Positions 43,296 through 51,290 of a DNA stretch of 64,000 nucleotides are shown piece after piece (position 1 is the first letter of the stretch; every line of letters starts with the position of its first letter). This stretch comes from Saccharothrix obliqua (lineage in GTDB: Bacteria > Actinomycetota > Actinomycetes > Mycobacteriales > Pseudonocardiaceae): positions 558,001 through 622,000 of the forward strand of contig NZ_JAHXGQ010000004.1 in the NCBI RefSeq assembly GCF_019375475.1. Reading direction: 5' to 3'. The notes under the pieces are model-generated. The model did not search any database, was not told the origin of the DNA, and worked only from the letters and a program-made list of their open reading frames with translations. Both the position numbers and the translations under genes were made by a program.

Positions 43296-44390
43296 GTGGG
43301 GAGACTCCGCGATGCCGACCTCGACCGGTTGATCAAGGTGCTCCGCGAGCACGAGCACGAGCACGACGCGAACGCGCAGGCCGTGCCGGACCGGGTCCTC
43401 GGCGTGCTGGGCCGGGTCGTGCCCGGCGACATCCTGGCCTACCAGGTGATCGACGAACGCACCGGGCGCTCCCGGCAGGTGGCGCTGCCGAGCGAAACCG
43501 TCAACCCGCAACGCGAGGCCGTGTTCGAGCGCGGACTGCCGGACCACCCGCTCCTGCACCACATCCGCGACCACCCGACGAGCGGCGCGGTGCGGCTCAG
43601 CGACGTCACCACGCGCGGCCACCTGCACAACCTCGCCATCTACCACGAGTTCTACCGCCCGCTCCGGGTCGAGCACCAGGTGCTCCGACCGCTGCCCGCA
43701 CCACCCCACACCCACGTGATCGTGGTGGTCAACCGGTCGCGCACGGACTTCTCCGACACCGAGCGGGACCTCCTCGACCTCGCCGGCCCCGCGTTCGGCG
43801 GGTTCCTCCGCGCCGCCGAGGCCCACCGCTGGCTGGACGCCGCGACGGCGGCGCTGGACGACCTGGACGACACCGCTTACGGCGTGGTCGAGCTGGGCGC
43901 CGACGCGACGGTGCGGACCGTCAACCGGGCCGGCCGGCTGCTGCTGTCGGCGTACTTCCCGCGCCGCGTGGCGGAAGGCCGCACGCTGCCGGACGAACTG
44001 GTGTCGTGGCTCGCCGAGCAGCGCCGCGTCCCCCACCACGACGCGCCCGGCCCGCCGCGCCCGTACCGGGTGACCCGGGGCGAGCGGCGGTTGACGGTGC
44101 GGCTGCTGCGCGGTTCGCTGCTGCTGTCCGAGACCCGGGCCGAACCACCGGGACCGCCGACCCCGGCGACCGGGTTGACCGCGCGGGAGACCGACGTGCT
44201 GTGGTACGTCGCGCACGGCCGCACGACAGCGCAAGTGGCGCGTGCGTTGCGGATCAGCCCGCGCACGGTGGAGAAGCACCTCCAGAACGTCTACGCCAAG
44301 ATCGGCGTCACCGGGCGGGCCGAAGCCGCGTTGCGCGTGTTCGGCGGGCGCGCATTCCAGGAGCCGTGGCATTTCGGCTCACCGGACTGA
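43296..44390 (+). CDS. LuxR-family regulator with N-terminal GAF-like sensor
   Basis: 364 residues. The N-terminal 180 residues form a sensor of the type found with PAS/GAF-LuxR regulators (YHEFYRPLRVEHQVL, VVVNRSRTDFSDTERDLLDL). The C-terminal HTH (about 290-350) is the LuxR signature: LTARETDVLWYVAHGRTTAQVARALRISPRTVEKHLQNVYAKIGVTGR. No phosphoacceptor receiver is present. The GTG at 43296 is preferred to 43218 because a TAGCGT -10 box sits just upstream. Targets are unknown; the divergent signalling gene is a candidate. Confidence 0.85.
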   Translation: MGRLRDADLDRLIKVLREHEHEHDANAQAVPDRVLGVLGRVVPGDILAYQVIDERTGRSRQVALPSETVNPQREAVFERGLPDHPLLHHIRDHPTSGAVRLSDVTTRGHLHNLAIYHEFYRPLRVEHQVLRPLPAPPHTHVIVVVNRSRTDFSDTERDLLDLAGPAFGGFLRAAEAHRWLDAATAALDDLDDTAYGVVELGADATVRTVNRAGRLLLSAYFPRRVAEGRTLPDELVSWLAEQRRVPHHDAPGPPRPYRVTRGERRLTVRLLRGSLLLSETRAEPPGPPTPATGLTARETDVLWYVAHGRTTAQVARALRISPRTVEKHLQNVYAKIGVTGRAEAALRVFGGRAFQEPWHFGSPD

Positions 44391-44468
44391 GGCGTCCACC
44401 CGTTCGGGCTACGTGGATTCGCGAGTAGAGGGGCCTCCGCGGACCGGGCCAAGCTGATGGGGTCACGA

Positions 44469-44490
44469 CGGCCGGCCGACCCGCCGGCCG
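44469..44490. terminator. short GC hairpin after the LuxR gene
   Basis: Perfect 8-bp arms CGGCCGGC (44469-44476) and GCCGGCCG (44483-44490) with a 6-base loop, 79 bp after the LuxR stop. It could end that transcript, but is too short to be sure. Confidence 0.35.
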
Positions 44491-44514
44491 ACCACACCCC
44501 AGTCGGAGGTTCCC

Positions 44515-44694
44515 TTGTCGTGTTCGCCGTGGTGGCGGATCGGCTTGGCCGCGGTCGGGTCCGTCGCGTCCCTGTCGATCGTGGTCGCGTCCGGTGTGAC
44601 GTCCGCGTCCGGTCCGCCCACACCCGCGTGCGAGGTCCGCACCGACGTGGTCCCGGTCCTCCTCGTGCCGATCCCGCCCGGAGCGCTGTCGTGA
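44515..44694 (+). CDS. possible small secreted or membrane peptide
   Basis: 59 codons from TTG 44515, preceded by GGAGG 7 bases upstream. The product reads (M)SCSPWWRIGLAAVGSVASL then SIVVASGVTSASG, a hydrophobic N-terminal segment like a signal peptide or single membrane anchor, followed by a short tail with PACEVRTDVVPVLLVPIPPG. No family is recognised. The rare TTG start and short length lower confidence. Confidence 0.35.
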   Translation: MSCSPWWRIGLAAVGSVASLSIVVASGVTSASGPPTPACEVRTDVVPVLLVPIPPGALS

Positions 44695-44922
44695 GGACAC
44701 CGTGCTGCGCGCGGGGACCGCCCACCCGCAATCCGCCGAACCGGGTCCGGTCGACCGCGCCCGACCGGACCCCGGGCCTGTTGTGCACTTTGGGGCACGC
44801 GGGCCACGCGGGGCCAGGAAGTCCGACACCGCGCCGCCCACCGCCGGGCGCGGCGCCCGGAGCCGGTCGCCGCGCTGGCTGGTCAACCCGTCGCACAACC
44901 GTCCCCTGTGGACTCCACTGCC

Positions 44923-44937
44923 ACAGGGATTCCCTGT
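44923..44937. promoter_or_regulatory. perfect palindrome upstream of the chitinase gene
   Basis: ACAGGGATTCCCTGT, a 7-1-7 perfect palindrome, 141 bp before the chitinase start. It does not match the DasR-type chitinase operator (TGGTCTAGACCA). It is a candidate site for an unknown regulator. Confidence 0.35.
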
Positions 44938-45077
44938 CACCACGTCAATTCCACGAGCGGCAAGCGGCTCTCCACCGAGAGGGAAGCTTGCCCTCGAATC
45001 CCTTGTCCGGTGCGGAGCGACCACGGTTGAGTTGCCACCGTCACATCCGGGGGGAACTCAAACGGAAGAAGAGGACA

Positions 45078-46133
45078 GTGTCGAGAATCCGCTTGTTCGC
45101 GGCCATCGCCGCGATCGTGGCCGGTGCGGCGATGACCGTCGCGGTGGCCGCGACCACCGCGAGCGCCGCCGCCTGCGCGCCTGCTTGGAGTTCGTCCGCC
45201 GTATACACCGCCGGAGGCACGGCCGCGCACAACGGCCGGAACTGGTCGGCCCAGTGGTGGACCCAGAACGAGACGCCGGGTTCGGCGGCGGTCTGGGCGG
45301 ATCAGGGGGCCTGCGGTGGCACGAACGCGCCGGGCGGCTGCGACTACCCCAACTGGGTCGCGGGCCAGTTCTACGCCGCCGGCAACATCGTCCGGTACAC
45401 CGACGGCAAGTTCTACATCGCCGAGCACGACAACCCGGGCTACGACCCCGTGATCTCCACCTGGTACTGGGACCCGTACACGGGTTGCGGCACCACCAAC
45501 CCGCCCAACCCCGGCGGTTTCGTGGTGACCGAGGCCCAGTTCAACCAGATGTTCCCGAGCCGCAACGCCTTCTACACCTACCGCGGCCTGACCGACGCGC
45601 TCAGCGCCTACCCCGGGTTCGCGCGCACCGGTAGCGACACCGTGAAGAAGCAGGAAGCGGCGGCGTTCCTGGCCAACGTGAACCACGAGACCGGTGGCCT
45701 GGTGCACATCGTGGAGCAGAACCAGGCGAACTACCCGCACTACTGCGACACGAGCCAGCCGTACGGCTGCCCGGCGGGGCAGGCCGCGTACTACGGCCGC
45801 GGTCCGATCCAGCTGAGCTGGAACTTCAACTACAAGGCCGCCGGCGACGCCCTGGGCCTGCCGCTGCTGACCAACCCGTGGCTGGTGCAGAACGACGCGG
45901 CCGTGGCGTGGAAGACCGGCCTCTGGTACTGGAACACCCAGCGGGGCCCCGGCACCATGACCCCGCACGACGCCATGGTCAACGGTCGCGGGTTCGGTGA
46001 GACGATCCGGAGCATCAACGGCGCCCTGGAGTGCAACGGCCGCAACCCGGCGCAGGTGCAGAGCCGCGTCAACGCCTACCAGCGGTTCACCGGCATCCTC
46101 GGCGTCACGCCGGGCAACAACCTGAGCTGCTGA
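45078..46133 (+). CDS. secreted GH19 chitinase with chitin-binding modules
   Basis: 351 residues. A signal peptide (1-30, ending ATTASAA) is followed by two CBM5/12-like modules (CAPAWSSSAVYTAGGTAAHNG and YPNWVAGQFYAAGNIVRYTDG, each Trp/Tyr-rich), a Pro/Gly linker, and a GH19 catalytic domain from about residue 145. The GH19 domain includes FLANVNHETGG with the catalytic Glu, YCDTSQPYGCPAGQAAYYGRGPIQLSWNFNY and GRGFGETIRSINGALECNG. It hydrolyses beta-1,4-linked GlcNAc outside the cell. The GTG at 45078 follows GAGGA; the upstream frame is ignored. A strong terminator follows. Confidence 0.95.
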   Translation: MSRIRLFAAIAAIVAGAAMTVAVAATTASAAACAPAWSSSAVYTAGGTAAHNGRNWSAQWWTQNETPGSAAVWADQGACGGTNAPGGCDYPNWVAGQFYAAGNIVRYTDGKFYIAEHDNPGYDPVISTWYWDPYTGCGTTNPPNPGGFVVTEAQFNQMFPSRNAFYTYRGLTDALSAYPGFARTGSDTVKKQEAAAFLANVNHETGGLVHIVEQNQANYPHYCDTSQPYGCPAGQAAYYGRGPIQLSWNFNYKAAGDALGLPLLTNPWLVQNDAAVAWKTGLWYWNTQRGPGTMTPHDAMVNGRGFGETIRSINGALECNGRNPAQVQSRVNAYQRFTGILGVTPGNNLSC

Positions 46134-46172
46134 GGCTGGAGACCGACCAGTCGGGGAACAAGGGGGCGAGCG

Positions 46173-46210
46173 GTGCGGCTGCCGGGTCGGCGACGACCCG
46201 GCAGCCGCAC
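46173..46210 (+). terminator. intrinsic terminator of the chitinase gene
   Basis: Perfect 16-bp stem: GTGCGGCTGCCGGGTC (46173-46188) and its complement (46195-46210) around a 6-base loop, 40 bp after the chitinase stop. Confidence 0.85.
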
Positions 46211-46660
46211 CCTCGTGACACGACCGTCCACTGCGGACGCGGATGGCCTCACCTCGTCCCGGACCGGCTCCCGCACCGCGGGCACGCAATGCCTCCAGGT
46301 GTGCCGGCAGGAGGATGCGCTGCTGCCACCGCGCCCTCTTCGCACCGGGCTGTTCGAAGTCGGTGAACCACTCCGTCGCGGCCATCTCGCGCTCGTTGTC
46401 GAACACCGGGTTGACGGAGGTGTTGTCGCCCGCGGAATCCTTGTGGAACAGCGGCACCCGCCACGTCGACGCACAAGATCGTTGGTGTACAAGGGTTCCC
46501 CCACCCGGCCCACGTCGAATGGCGGCACATCGGGGCTCGTGCCCGCAGAATTGCGCCGACGCCCCCGCGGCGCGGTGGCCGGCCCTACAGTGGGCGACCT
46601 GGTGATTCGCCTCCACGCAACTCCACGTCCCCCGCCAGATCCGGCGCAGAGGAGTGTTCG
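46211..46660. other. intergenic region with a gene relic
   Basis: 450 bp between the terminator and the beta-propeller gene. It contains the frameshifted coding fragment on the minus strand listed separately (46250-46530) and the promoter of the next gene. Nothing else is recognised. Confidence 0.45.
46250..46530 (-). pseudogene. frameshifted fragment of an unrecognised protein
   Basis: Two adjacent frames with normal codon use join near 46470. The first reads (M)PPFDVGRVGEPLYTNDLV. The second reads WRVPLFHKDSAGDNTSVNPV then FDNEREMAATEWFTDFEQPG and AKRARWQQRILLPAHLEALR. Third positions are consistently G or C, as in real genes here. The pieces look like one protein interrupted by a frameshift and truncated at the 3' end near 46255. 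I do not recognise the family. Confidence 0.4.
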
Positions 46661-47887
46661 ATGACCGAATCCGAGAAGAGACCCGGCCGCACCCGTCGGC
46701 TGGGCGCGTTGGCGATGGTGATCGCGGCGTTGTTCGCCGGTGTTTCCTCCGCCGACGCGAAACCGGTACCGGCCGGTCCCGTCGACCCGGCCGCCGCACC
46801 CGACCTGACGCCCCGGTGGACCAGTGCGTTCGGCCGCGCCAAGTACCGGTCCTCACCGGTGGTGGCGGGCGACTACGCCTACATCGGCGACACGGACGGG
46901 TACCTGACCAAGCTGCCGTGGGCGACGGGGACCGCGGCACAGTCCCCGACGTTCACGCCCTCCTGGACCACCAACGCGTGCTTCAACGGCATCTACTCCG
47001 ATCCCGTCGTGGGGAACGGACTCGTGTACGTCGGGACGGCCGGCGGCGTGCTCTGCGCCTTCGACGACCGGACCGGCGCGCTCGTCTGGCGGCACTTCAT
47101 CCCGAACCAGGGCTGGGTGAACGGCCCCACCCTCGCCGGGAACACGGTGTACGCGTCGACCCACTTCGGCGACGTCGCGGCGTTCGACGCGCTCACCGGC
47201 ACGCGGCGCTGGACCGTCAACATCGGCGACTCCGACGCCCAGCGCCCGGTGAACGCCTCACCGACCGCGCTGCCCGGCGGTGAGGTCTACATCGGAGCCT
47301 ACGACGGGCGGGTCGTCCAGGTCGCGCCCGTGCACCGCCAGTTGGCCAAGTTCGACGGCCGCATCACGGACGCGGTCGCCACCGACGGCGCCAACCTCTA
47401 CGTCTCGGTCGACAAGCTGACCGCGCCGGGCGCGGGCACCGTCCGCGTCGCATCGCTGACGCCGGCGGGCCAGGTCCGGTGGAACGTCGAGACGAACCTC
47501 GGCGTGACCTGGAACGGCCTGATCCACGGACCGGCGGTGGTCGACGGCATCGTGTACGTGCCGACCCACCACAACCTCGTCTACCTGCGCAGCGACAACG
47601 GCAACCGCGTGGCGCTCGCCGACACCAACGGCCTGCAACCGACCACCCCCGCCGTCGTGAACGGCGTCGCCTACGTCGGCGGTGTCACCAGTGGCGAGAT
47701 CACCGGCGCGTTGCAGGTGTTCGAGGCCAAGACCGGCCAGTTGCTGTACTACTCGCACCGGCCGACGGCCGCGCTCACCGTGCCCGCGATCACGCCGGAC
47801 GGCACGGTCCTCCTCGGGGGCGGCAACTACCAGGGCGGCGGCGCGGTCTGGGCGTTCAAGCCGTCGAACGCGCCGCGCAACCAGTAG
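46661..47887 (+). CDS. secreted PQQ-like beta-propeller protein
   Basis: 408 residues with a signal peptide (1-33, VIAALFAGVSSADA). The mature protein has repeated blades of the type GDYAYIGDTDGYLTKL, GNGLVYVGTAGGVLCAFDDRTGALVWR, GNTVYASTHFGDVAAFDALTGTRRWT and VDGIVYVPTHHNLVYL, typical of PQQ-binding-like propellers. No PQQ ligand set or dehydrogenase partner is evident, so a binding or scaffolding role is more likely than catalysis. The ATG at 46661 gives a good signal peptide. Confidence 0.85.
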   Translation: MTESEKRPGRTRRLGALAMVIAALFAGVSSADAKPVPAGPVDPAAAPDLTPRWTSAFGRAKYRSSPVVAGDYAYIGDTDGYLTKLPWATGTAAQSPTFTPSWTTNACFNGIYSDPVVGNGLVYVGTAGGVLCAFDDRTGALVWRHFIPNQGWVNGPTLAGNTVYASTHFGDVAAFDALTGTRRWTVNIGDSDAQRPVNASPTALPGGEVYIGAYDGRVVQVAPVHRQLAKFDGRITDAVATDGANLYVSVDKLTAPGAGTVRVASLTPAGQVRWNVETNLGVTWNGLIHGPAVVDGIVYVPTHHNLVYLRSDNGNRVALADTNGLQPTTPAVVNGVAYVGGVTSGEITGALQVFEAKTGQLLYYSHRPTAALTVPAITPDGTVLLGGGNYQGGGAVWAFKPSNAPRNQ

Positions 47888-47898
47888 CCGCGGTGCCC

Positions 47899-47933
47899 CG
47901 TGGTGGCGTCGGCCGCGGCTCGACGCCACCACG
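47899..47933. terminator. bidirectional intrinsic terminator
   Basis: Perfect 13-bp stem CGTGGTGGCGTCG (47899-47911) / CGACGCCACCACG (47921-47933) between two convergent secreted-protein genes. Confidence 0.8.
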
Positions 47934-47948
47934 CCGTGCCGACCGCGG

Positions 47949-49544
47949 TCAGCAGAAGTCGCACTGGTCGGGCTGGTTGCCGTTGATCCGGACGCGCACC
48001 AGCTCGATCGACGGCGGGTCGGCGATGTAGTAGGACGTGTCGATGCCGCCGCCGGTGCCCCGTGCGCCCGGGGTACCCGGCTCGCCGCCGGTCGCCAGGC
48101 TCGGCCCTTCCTTCCCGCCGCCGCCCGTGGCGTTCTCGGTGATCGCCAGGTCCTCCAGGTGGGCACTGCGCTTCTTCGCCACGTGGATGCCGCCGCCGAG
48201 ACCGCCGCCACCGCCCGAGCCGCCGTAGCCGTGCAGGAGGTCGGAGGTGCCGCGCCCGCTCGCGCCGCCGTCCGCGCCGGCACCGGTCCGGTTGCCGGAC
48301 ACGCGACCACCGGAGATCCACACCATCGGGTTCGTGGGCCCGCTGCCGATCTCGACGCCGCCGCCGTTGCCGCCCTTGCCGCCGTACGCGGCGGTGCCCC
48401 CGAGCCCGTTGGGCGCGCCGCCGTCGCCGCCACGCGCGCCGACACCGCCGTTGCCGGTGTGGTTGCCCACGACGTCCGTGCGCTCCAACGTCACCGAGCC
48501 GTCCCCGTAGAAGGCGAGACCGCCGCCGGCACCGCCGGAACCACCGGAGCGACTGGTCCGCTTGTGCCGGTCGCCGCCGCCCTGGCCGCCCGTGACACCC
48601 GAACCGCCCGCGCCCGCGTCGGCCGCGGCACCGCCGTCGCCGGTCGTGTTGCCCAGGACCCGGCTCAGGACCGCGGAAACCGGACCGGCGCTGTCGATGG
48701 CGCCACCGCTCCCACCGTCGCCGGCCCGGCCCGGTCGGCCACCCTCGCCACCCGCGCCGGCCGTCGAGTCGGCGCCCGCGCCACCCCTGCCCGCCGCACC
48801 GCCGGCACCCGTGCGGTTGCCCACCAGGGTGCTGTCGACCACGGCCAGGTCGCCCGAGCTGAAGATCGCACCACCGGCACCGCCGTCGCCACCGTCACCG
48901 CCGTCGCCACCGGCTGCCCCGTCGACACCGCCCGCGCCGCCGTCACCGCCGCGCGCGCCGCTGCCCGACGCGTTGTCCTCCAGCACGGACTGCCGCACGG
49001 TCAGGGAGCCGGCGTTGAACACCGCGCCGCCCACGCCGCCCGCACCGCCGCCGCTACCCGGCTGCCCGGCCGCGCCGTGACCGCCGGGCGCACCGTCACC
49101 GGCCCGGTTGCCCGACACCGTCGACCGCGCCAGCAGCACCCGGCCCGCGTTGTCGATCGCACCACCGTTCGCGCCACCCGCGCCCGGCTCGCCGCCGTCC
49201 GGTGCGTGCCCGCCGCTCAACGTGACGCCGTCGAGGGTGAGGACTCCGCCCTGCACCACCTGGAACAACCGGAACTGCGGCGCGTTGGGGTCCCGCCTGA
49301 TCGTCGTGTTGCGCCCGATCAACGCGACGTACCCGCCGATCACGGGCAACCCGTTGCCGCCGAGGGATTCGCTGAGCGTGTAGGTGCAGCCCTCCGCCAG
49401 CGTGTACTGACCGTTCGCACCGTCGACCGCCGCGATCAACGCGGCTGCGTCGCACGGCACCTTCAAGGCGGCGTTCGCCGCGGGTGCCGCGACCACGCCG
49501 CACCCCAGCACGAGGACCGCCGTCCCCGCTATTCGCCGGATCAT
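47949..49544 (-). CDS. secreted Gly-rich parallel beta-helix protein
   Basis: 531 residues with a signal peptide (1-25, MIRRIAGTAVLVLGCGVVAAPAANA). The mature part alternates beta-helix rungs (GGAIDNAGRVLLARSTVSGN, GGAVFNAGSLTVRQSVLEDN, GGAIFSSGDLAVVDSTLVGN, GGGVEIGSGPTNPMVWISGG) with long Gly/Ala/Asp loops (GGDGGAGG style). The rungs resemble polymorphic outer-membrane-protein/right-handed beta-helix repeats (GGAI...S.V.GN). It may be a surface adhesin or wall-associated protein. Two terminal Cys (QCDFC) could form a disulfide. The ATG at 49544 follows GGGAGAGGG. Confidence 0.85.
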   Translation of the reverse strand: MIRRIAGTAVLVLGCGVVAAPAANAALKVPCDAAALIAAVDGANGQYTLAEGCTYTLSESLGGNGLPVIGGYVALIGRNTTIRRDPNAPQFRLFQVVQGGVLTLDGVTLSGGHAPDGGEPGAGGANGGAIDNAGRVLLARSTVSGNRAGDGAPGGHGAAGQPGSGGGAGGVGGAVFNAGSLTVRQSVLEDNASGSGARGGDGGAGGVDGAAGGDGGDGGDGGAGGAIFSSGDLAVVDSTLVGNRTGAGGAAGRGGAGADSTAGAGGEGGRPGRAGDGGSGGAIDSAGPVSAVLSRVLGNTTGDGGAAADAGAGGSGVTGGQGGGDRHKRTSRSGGSGGAGGGLAFYGDGSVTLERTDVVGNHTGNGGVGARGGDGGAPNGLGGTAAYGGKGGNGGGVEIGSGPTNPMVWISGGRVSGNRTGAGADGGASGRGTSDLLHGYGGSGGGGGLGGGIHVAKKRSAHLEDLAITENATGGGGKEGPSLATGGEPGTPGARGTGGGIDTSYYIADPPSIELVRVRINGNQPDQCDFC

Positions 49545-49803
49545 GCCCTCTCCCTTCGGCCGACGCACCCCATCCTGGCGCGGCGGGCATTTCCGGAGAA
49601 TCGACGAAACGGCCGAACTCCGACCGCCGAGCGCAATGCGAATTCCGCGTCGACCGAAATAGGAATTCCGCGCCGATCACGCGTCGACCGGGCCGGTGGA
49701 CCCGCGCCGAACGCCCGATGCGGGTGAAAGGGCGGGTTCGACCGGGTTGACCCGCCGGTTCCCGGGAACACTCCAGGGAGGTGCCGAGCGGAAAGGGCGG
49801 GTC

Positions 49804-50307
49804 GTGGACGGTGAGGTCGAACTGCGGGTGGACGGGCGGACCAGGCGGCTGCGAGTGGACAACCGGACGACGCTGCTCGACGCGTTGCGCGACGGGCTGG
49901 GCGTGACCTCGCCGAAGAAGGGCTGCGACCACGGCCAGTGCGGCGCGTGCACGGTCCTGCTGGACGGGCGGCGCGCGGTGACGTGCCTGTCGTTCGCCGT
50001 GGTGCACGACGGCGCGGAGGTCGTCACGGCCGCGGGGCTGGGCGACGGCGAGCGGCTGCACCCGGTGCAGGAGGCGTTCCTCGACCGGGACGCGTTCCAG
50101 TGCGGTTTCTGCACACCCGGCCAGGTGTGCTCGGCGGTCGGCGTGCTGGACGAGGTCGCGGCGGGGCACCCGAGCGCGGTGACGGCCGACCTGACCGGCC
50201 CGGCCGAACTGTCGCCCGAGGAGGTCCGCGAGCGGATGAGCGGCAACCTGTGCCGGTGCGGTGCCTACGTGCGCATCGTGGAGGCGGTCCGGGACGGTGC
50301 CCGGTGA
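49804..50307 (+). CDS. paoA: aldehyde oxidoreductase [2Fe-2S] subunit
   Basis: A 167-residue small subunit of a xanthine-oxidase-family enzyme. The plant-type cluster motif GCDHGQCGACTVLLDG and the second cluster pair QCGFCTPGQ and NLCRCGAY are all present. It relays electrons between the molybdenum centre and FAD. No Tat leader is seen, unlike periplasmic E. coli PaoA, so a cytosolic enzyme is expected. The GTG at 49804 is chosen because the ferredoxin fold begins at once. Its stop overlaps the next gene by 4 bp. Confidence 0.9.
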   Translation: MDGEVELRVDGRTRRLRVDNRTTLLDALRDGLGVTSPKKGCDHGQCGACTVLLDGRRAVTCLSFAVVHDGAEVVTAAGLGDGERLHPVQEAFLDRDAFQCGFCTPGQVCSAVGVLDEVAAGHPSAVTADLTGPAELSPEEVRERMSGNLCRCGAYVRIVEAVRDGAR

Positions 50308-51290
50308 TCCCGTTCGACTACCGGCGGGCGGCGGACGTCGAGGGCGCCGTGGCCGAGGCCGCCCGCACCGGCGCGGCGTTCCTGGCGGGTGGCACGAACC
50401 TGGTGGACCGGATGAAGCTCGGGGTCAGCGCGCCGGAGGTGCTGGTCGACATCAACCGGCTGCCGCTGGACGGGGTCGAGGAGCTGCCGGGCGGTGGCCT
50501 GCGGGTCGGTGCGACCGTGCGCAACAGCGACCTGGCGGCGCACCCGGTGGTGCGGCGGGACTACCCGCTGCTGTCGCGGGCACTGCTGTCCGGTGCTTCG
50601 GGCCAGTTGCGCACCCTGGCCACCACCGGCGGCAACCTGCTCCAGCGGACCCGCTGCCTGTACTTCCAGGACACGTCGACGCCGTGCAACAAGCGGGAGC
50701 CGGGCAGCGGGTGCTCCGCGATCGACGGCCACAACCGCCAGCACGCGATCCTCGGCGCTTCCGAGCACTGCGTCGCGGTGCACCCCTCGGACATGGCGGT
50801 CGCGATGGCCGCGTTGGACGCCACCGTGCTCGTGCACGGTCCGGGCGGGCCGCGCACCGTGCCGTTGACCGACCTGCACCGGCTGCCCGGCGACGAGCCG
50901 CACCGCGACACCGTGCTGTCCGCCGCCGACCTGATCACCGCGGTGGACCTGCCACCGCTGCCCCGCGGCACGCGTTCGCTGTACCGGAAGGTCCGCGACC
51001 GCGCTTCGTACGCGTTCGCGCTGGTTTCGGTGGCCCTGGTGCTGCACGTGGACGACGACGTGGTCCGGGACGTGCGGATCGCGTTGGGCGGGGTGGCGCA
51101 CAAGCCGTGGCGTGCCCGGCGGGCCGAGGGGGTGCTGCGTGGCCGTCCCGTGTCGGCGGACGTCTTCCTGGAGGCCGCGGAAGCCGAGCTGGCGGACGCC
51201 CGGCCGTTGTCCGGCAACGCGTTCAAGGTGCCCCTCGCCCGCAACGTGATCGTGTCCGCGCTGCGCGACCTCGCCTGGGAGGAGCGATGA
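50304..51290 (+). CDS. paoB: aldehyde oxidoreductase FAD subunit with extra [4Fe-4S] motif
   Basis: 328 residues. FAD-binding motifs are AFLAGGTNLVDRMKLGV and LATTGGNLLQRTRC. The stretch RCLYFQDTSTPCNKREPGSG with the following Cys is the inserted cysteine segment that binds an additional [4Fe-4S] cluster in PaoB-type subunits. The C-terminal CO-dehydrogenase flavoprotein domain follows (NAFKVPLARNVIVSALRDL). GTG 50304 overlaps paoA; the stop overlaps paoC. Confidence 0.9.
   Translation: MIPFDYRRAADVEGAVAEAARTGAAFLAGGTNLVDRMKLGVSAPEVLVDINRLPLDGVEELPGGGLRVGATVRNSDLAAHPVVRRDYPLLSRALLSGASGQLRTLATTGGNLLQRTRCLYFQDTSTPCNKREPGSGCSAIDGHNRQHAILGASEHCVAVHPSDMAVAMAALDATVLVHGPGGPRTVPLTDLHRLPGDEPHRDTVLSAADLITAVDLPPLPRGTRSLYRKVRDRASYAFALVSVALVLHVDDDVVRDVRIALGGVAHKPWRARRAEGVLRGRPVSADVFLEAAEAELADARPLSGNAFKVPLARNVIVSALRDLAWEER

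Larger units (their letters stand above)
44391..45077. other. intergenic region upstream of the chitinase gene
   Basis: 687 bp. It holds a possible hairpin (44469-44490), a possible small secreted-protein gene (44515-44694) and a perfect 15-bp palindrome (44923-44937). The remaining stretches have open frames without family resemblance. Confidence 0.5.

Noticed and set aside
44937-46940. A 667-codon minus-strand frame opposite the chitinase
   Set aside because: No motif across most of it and the chitinase is certain. Only the short stretch 46250-46470 has independent coding character and is listed as a relic.
48150-49200. Possible CRISPR-like or tandem array suggested by repetitive GC-rich DNA
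   Set aside because: The repeats are irregular, in frame, and encode Gly-rich loops of a secreted protein; no constant repeat/unique spacer alternation.
47682-49727. A 681-codon plus-strand frame across the Gly-rich beta-helix gene
   Set aside because: Its Ala/Pro/Arg-rich translation mirrors Gly-rich codons on the other strand. It lacks a start signal, and the minus-strand gene has a signal peptide and ribosome binding site.
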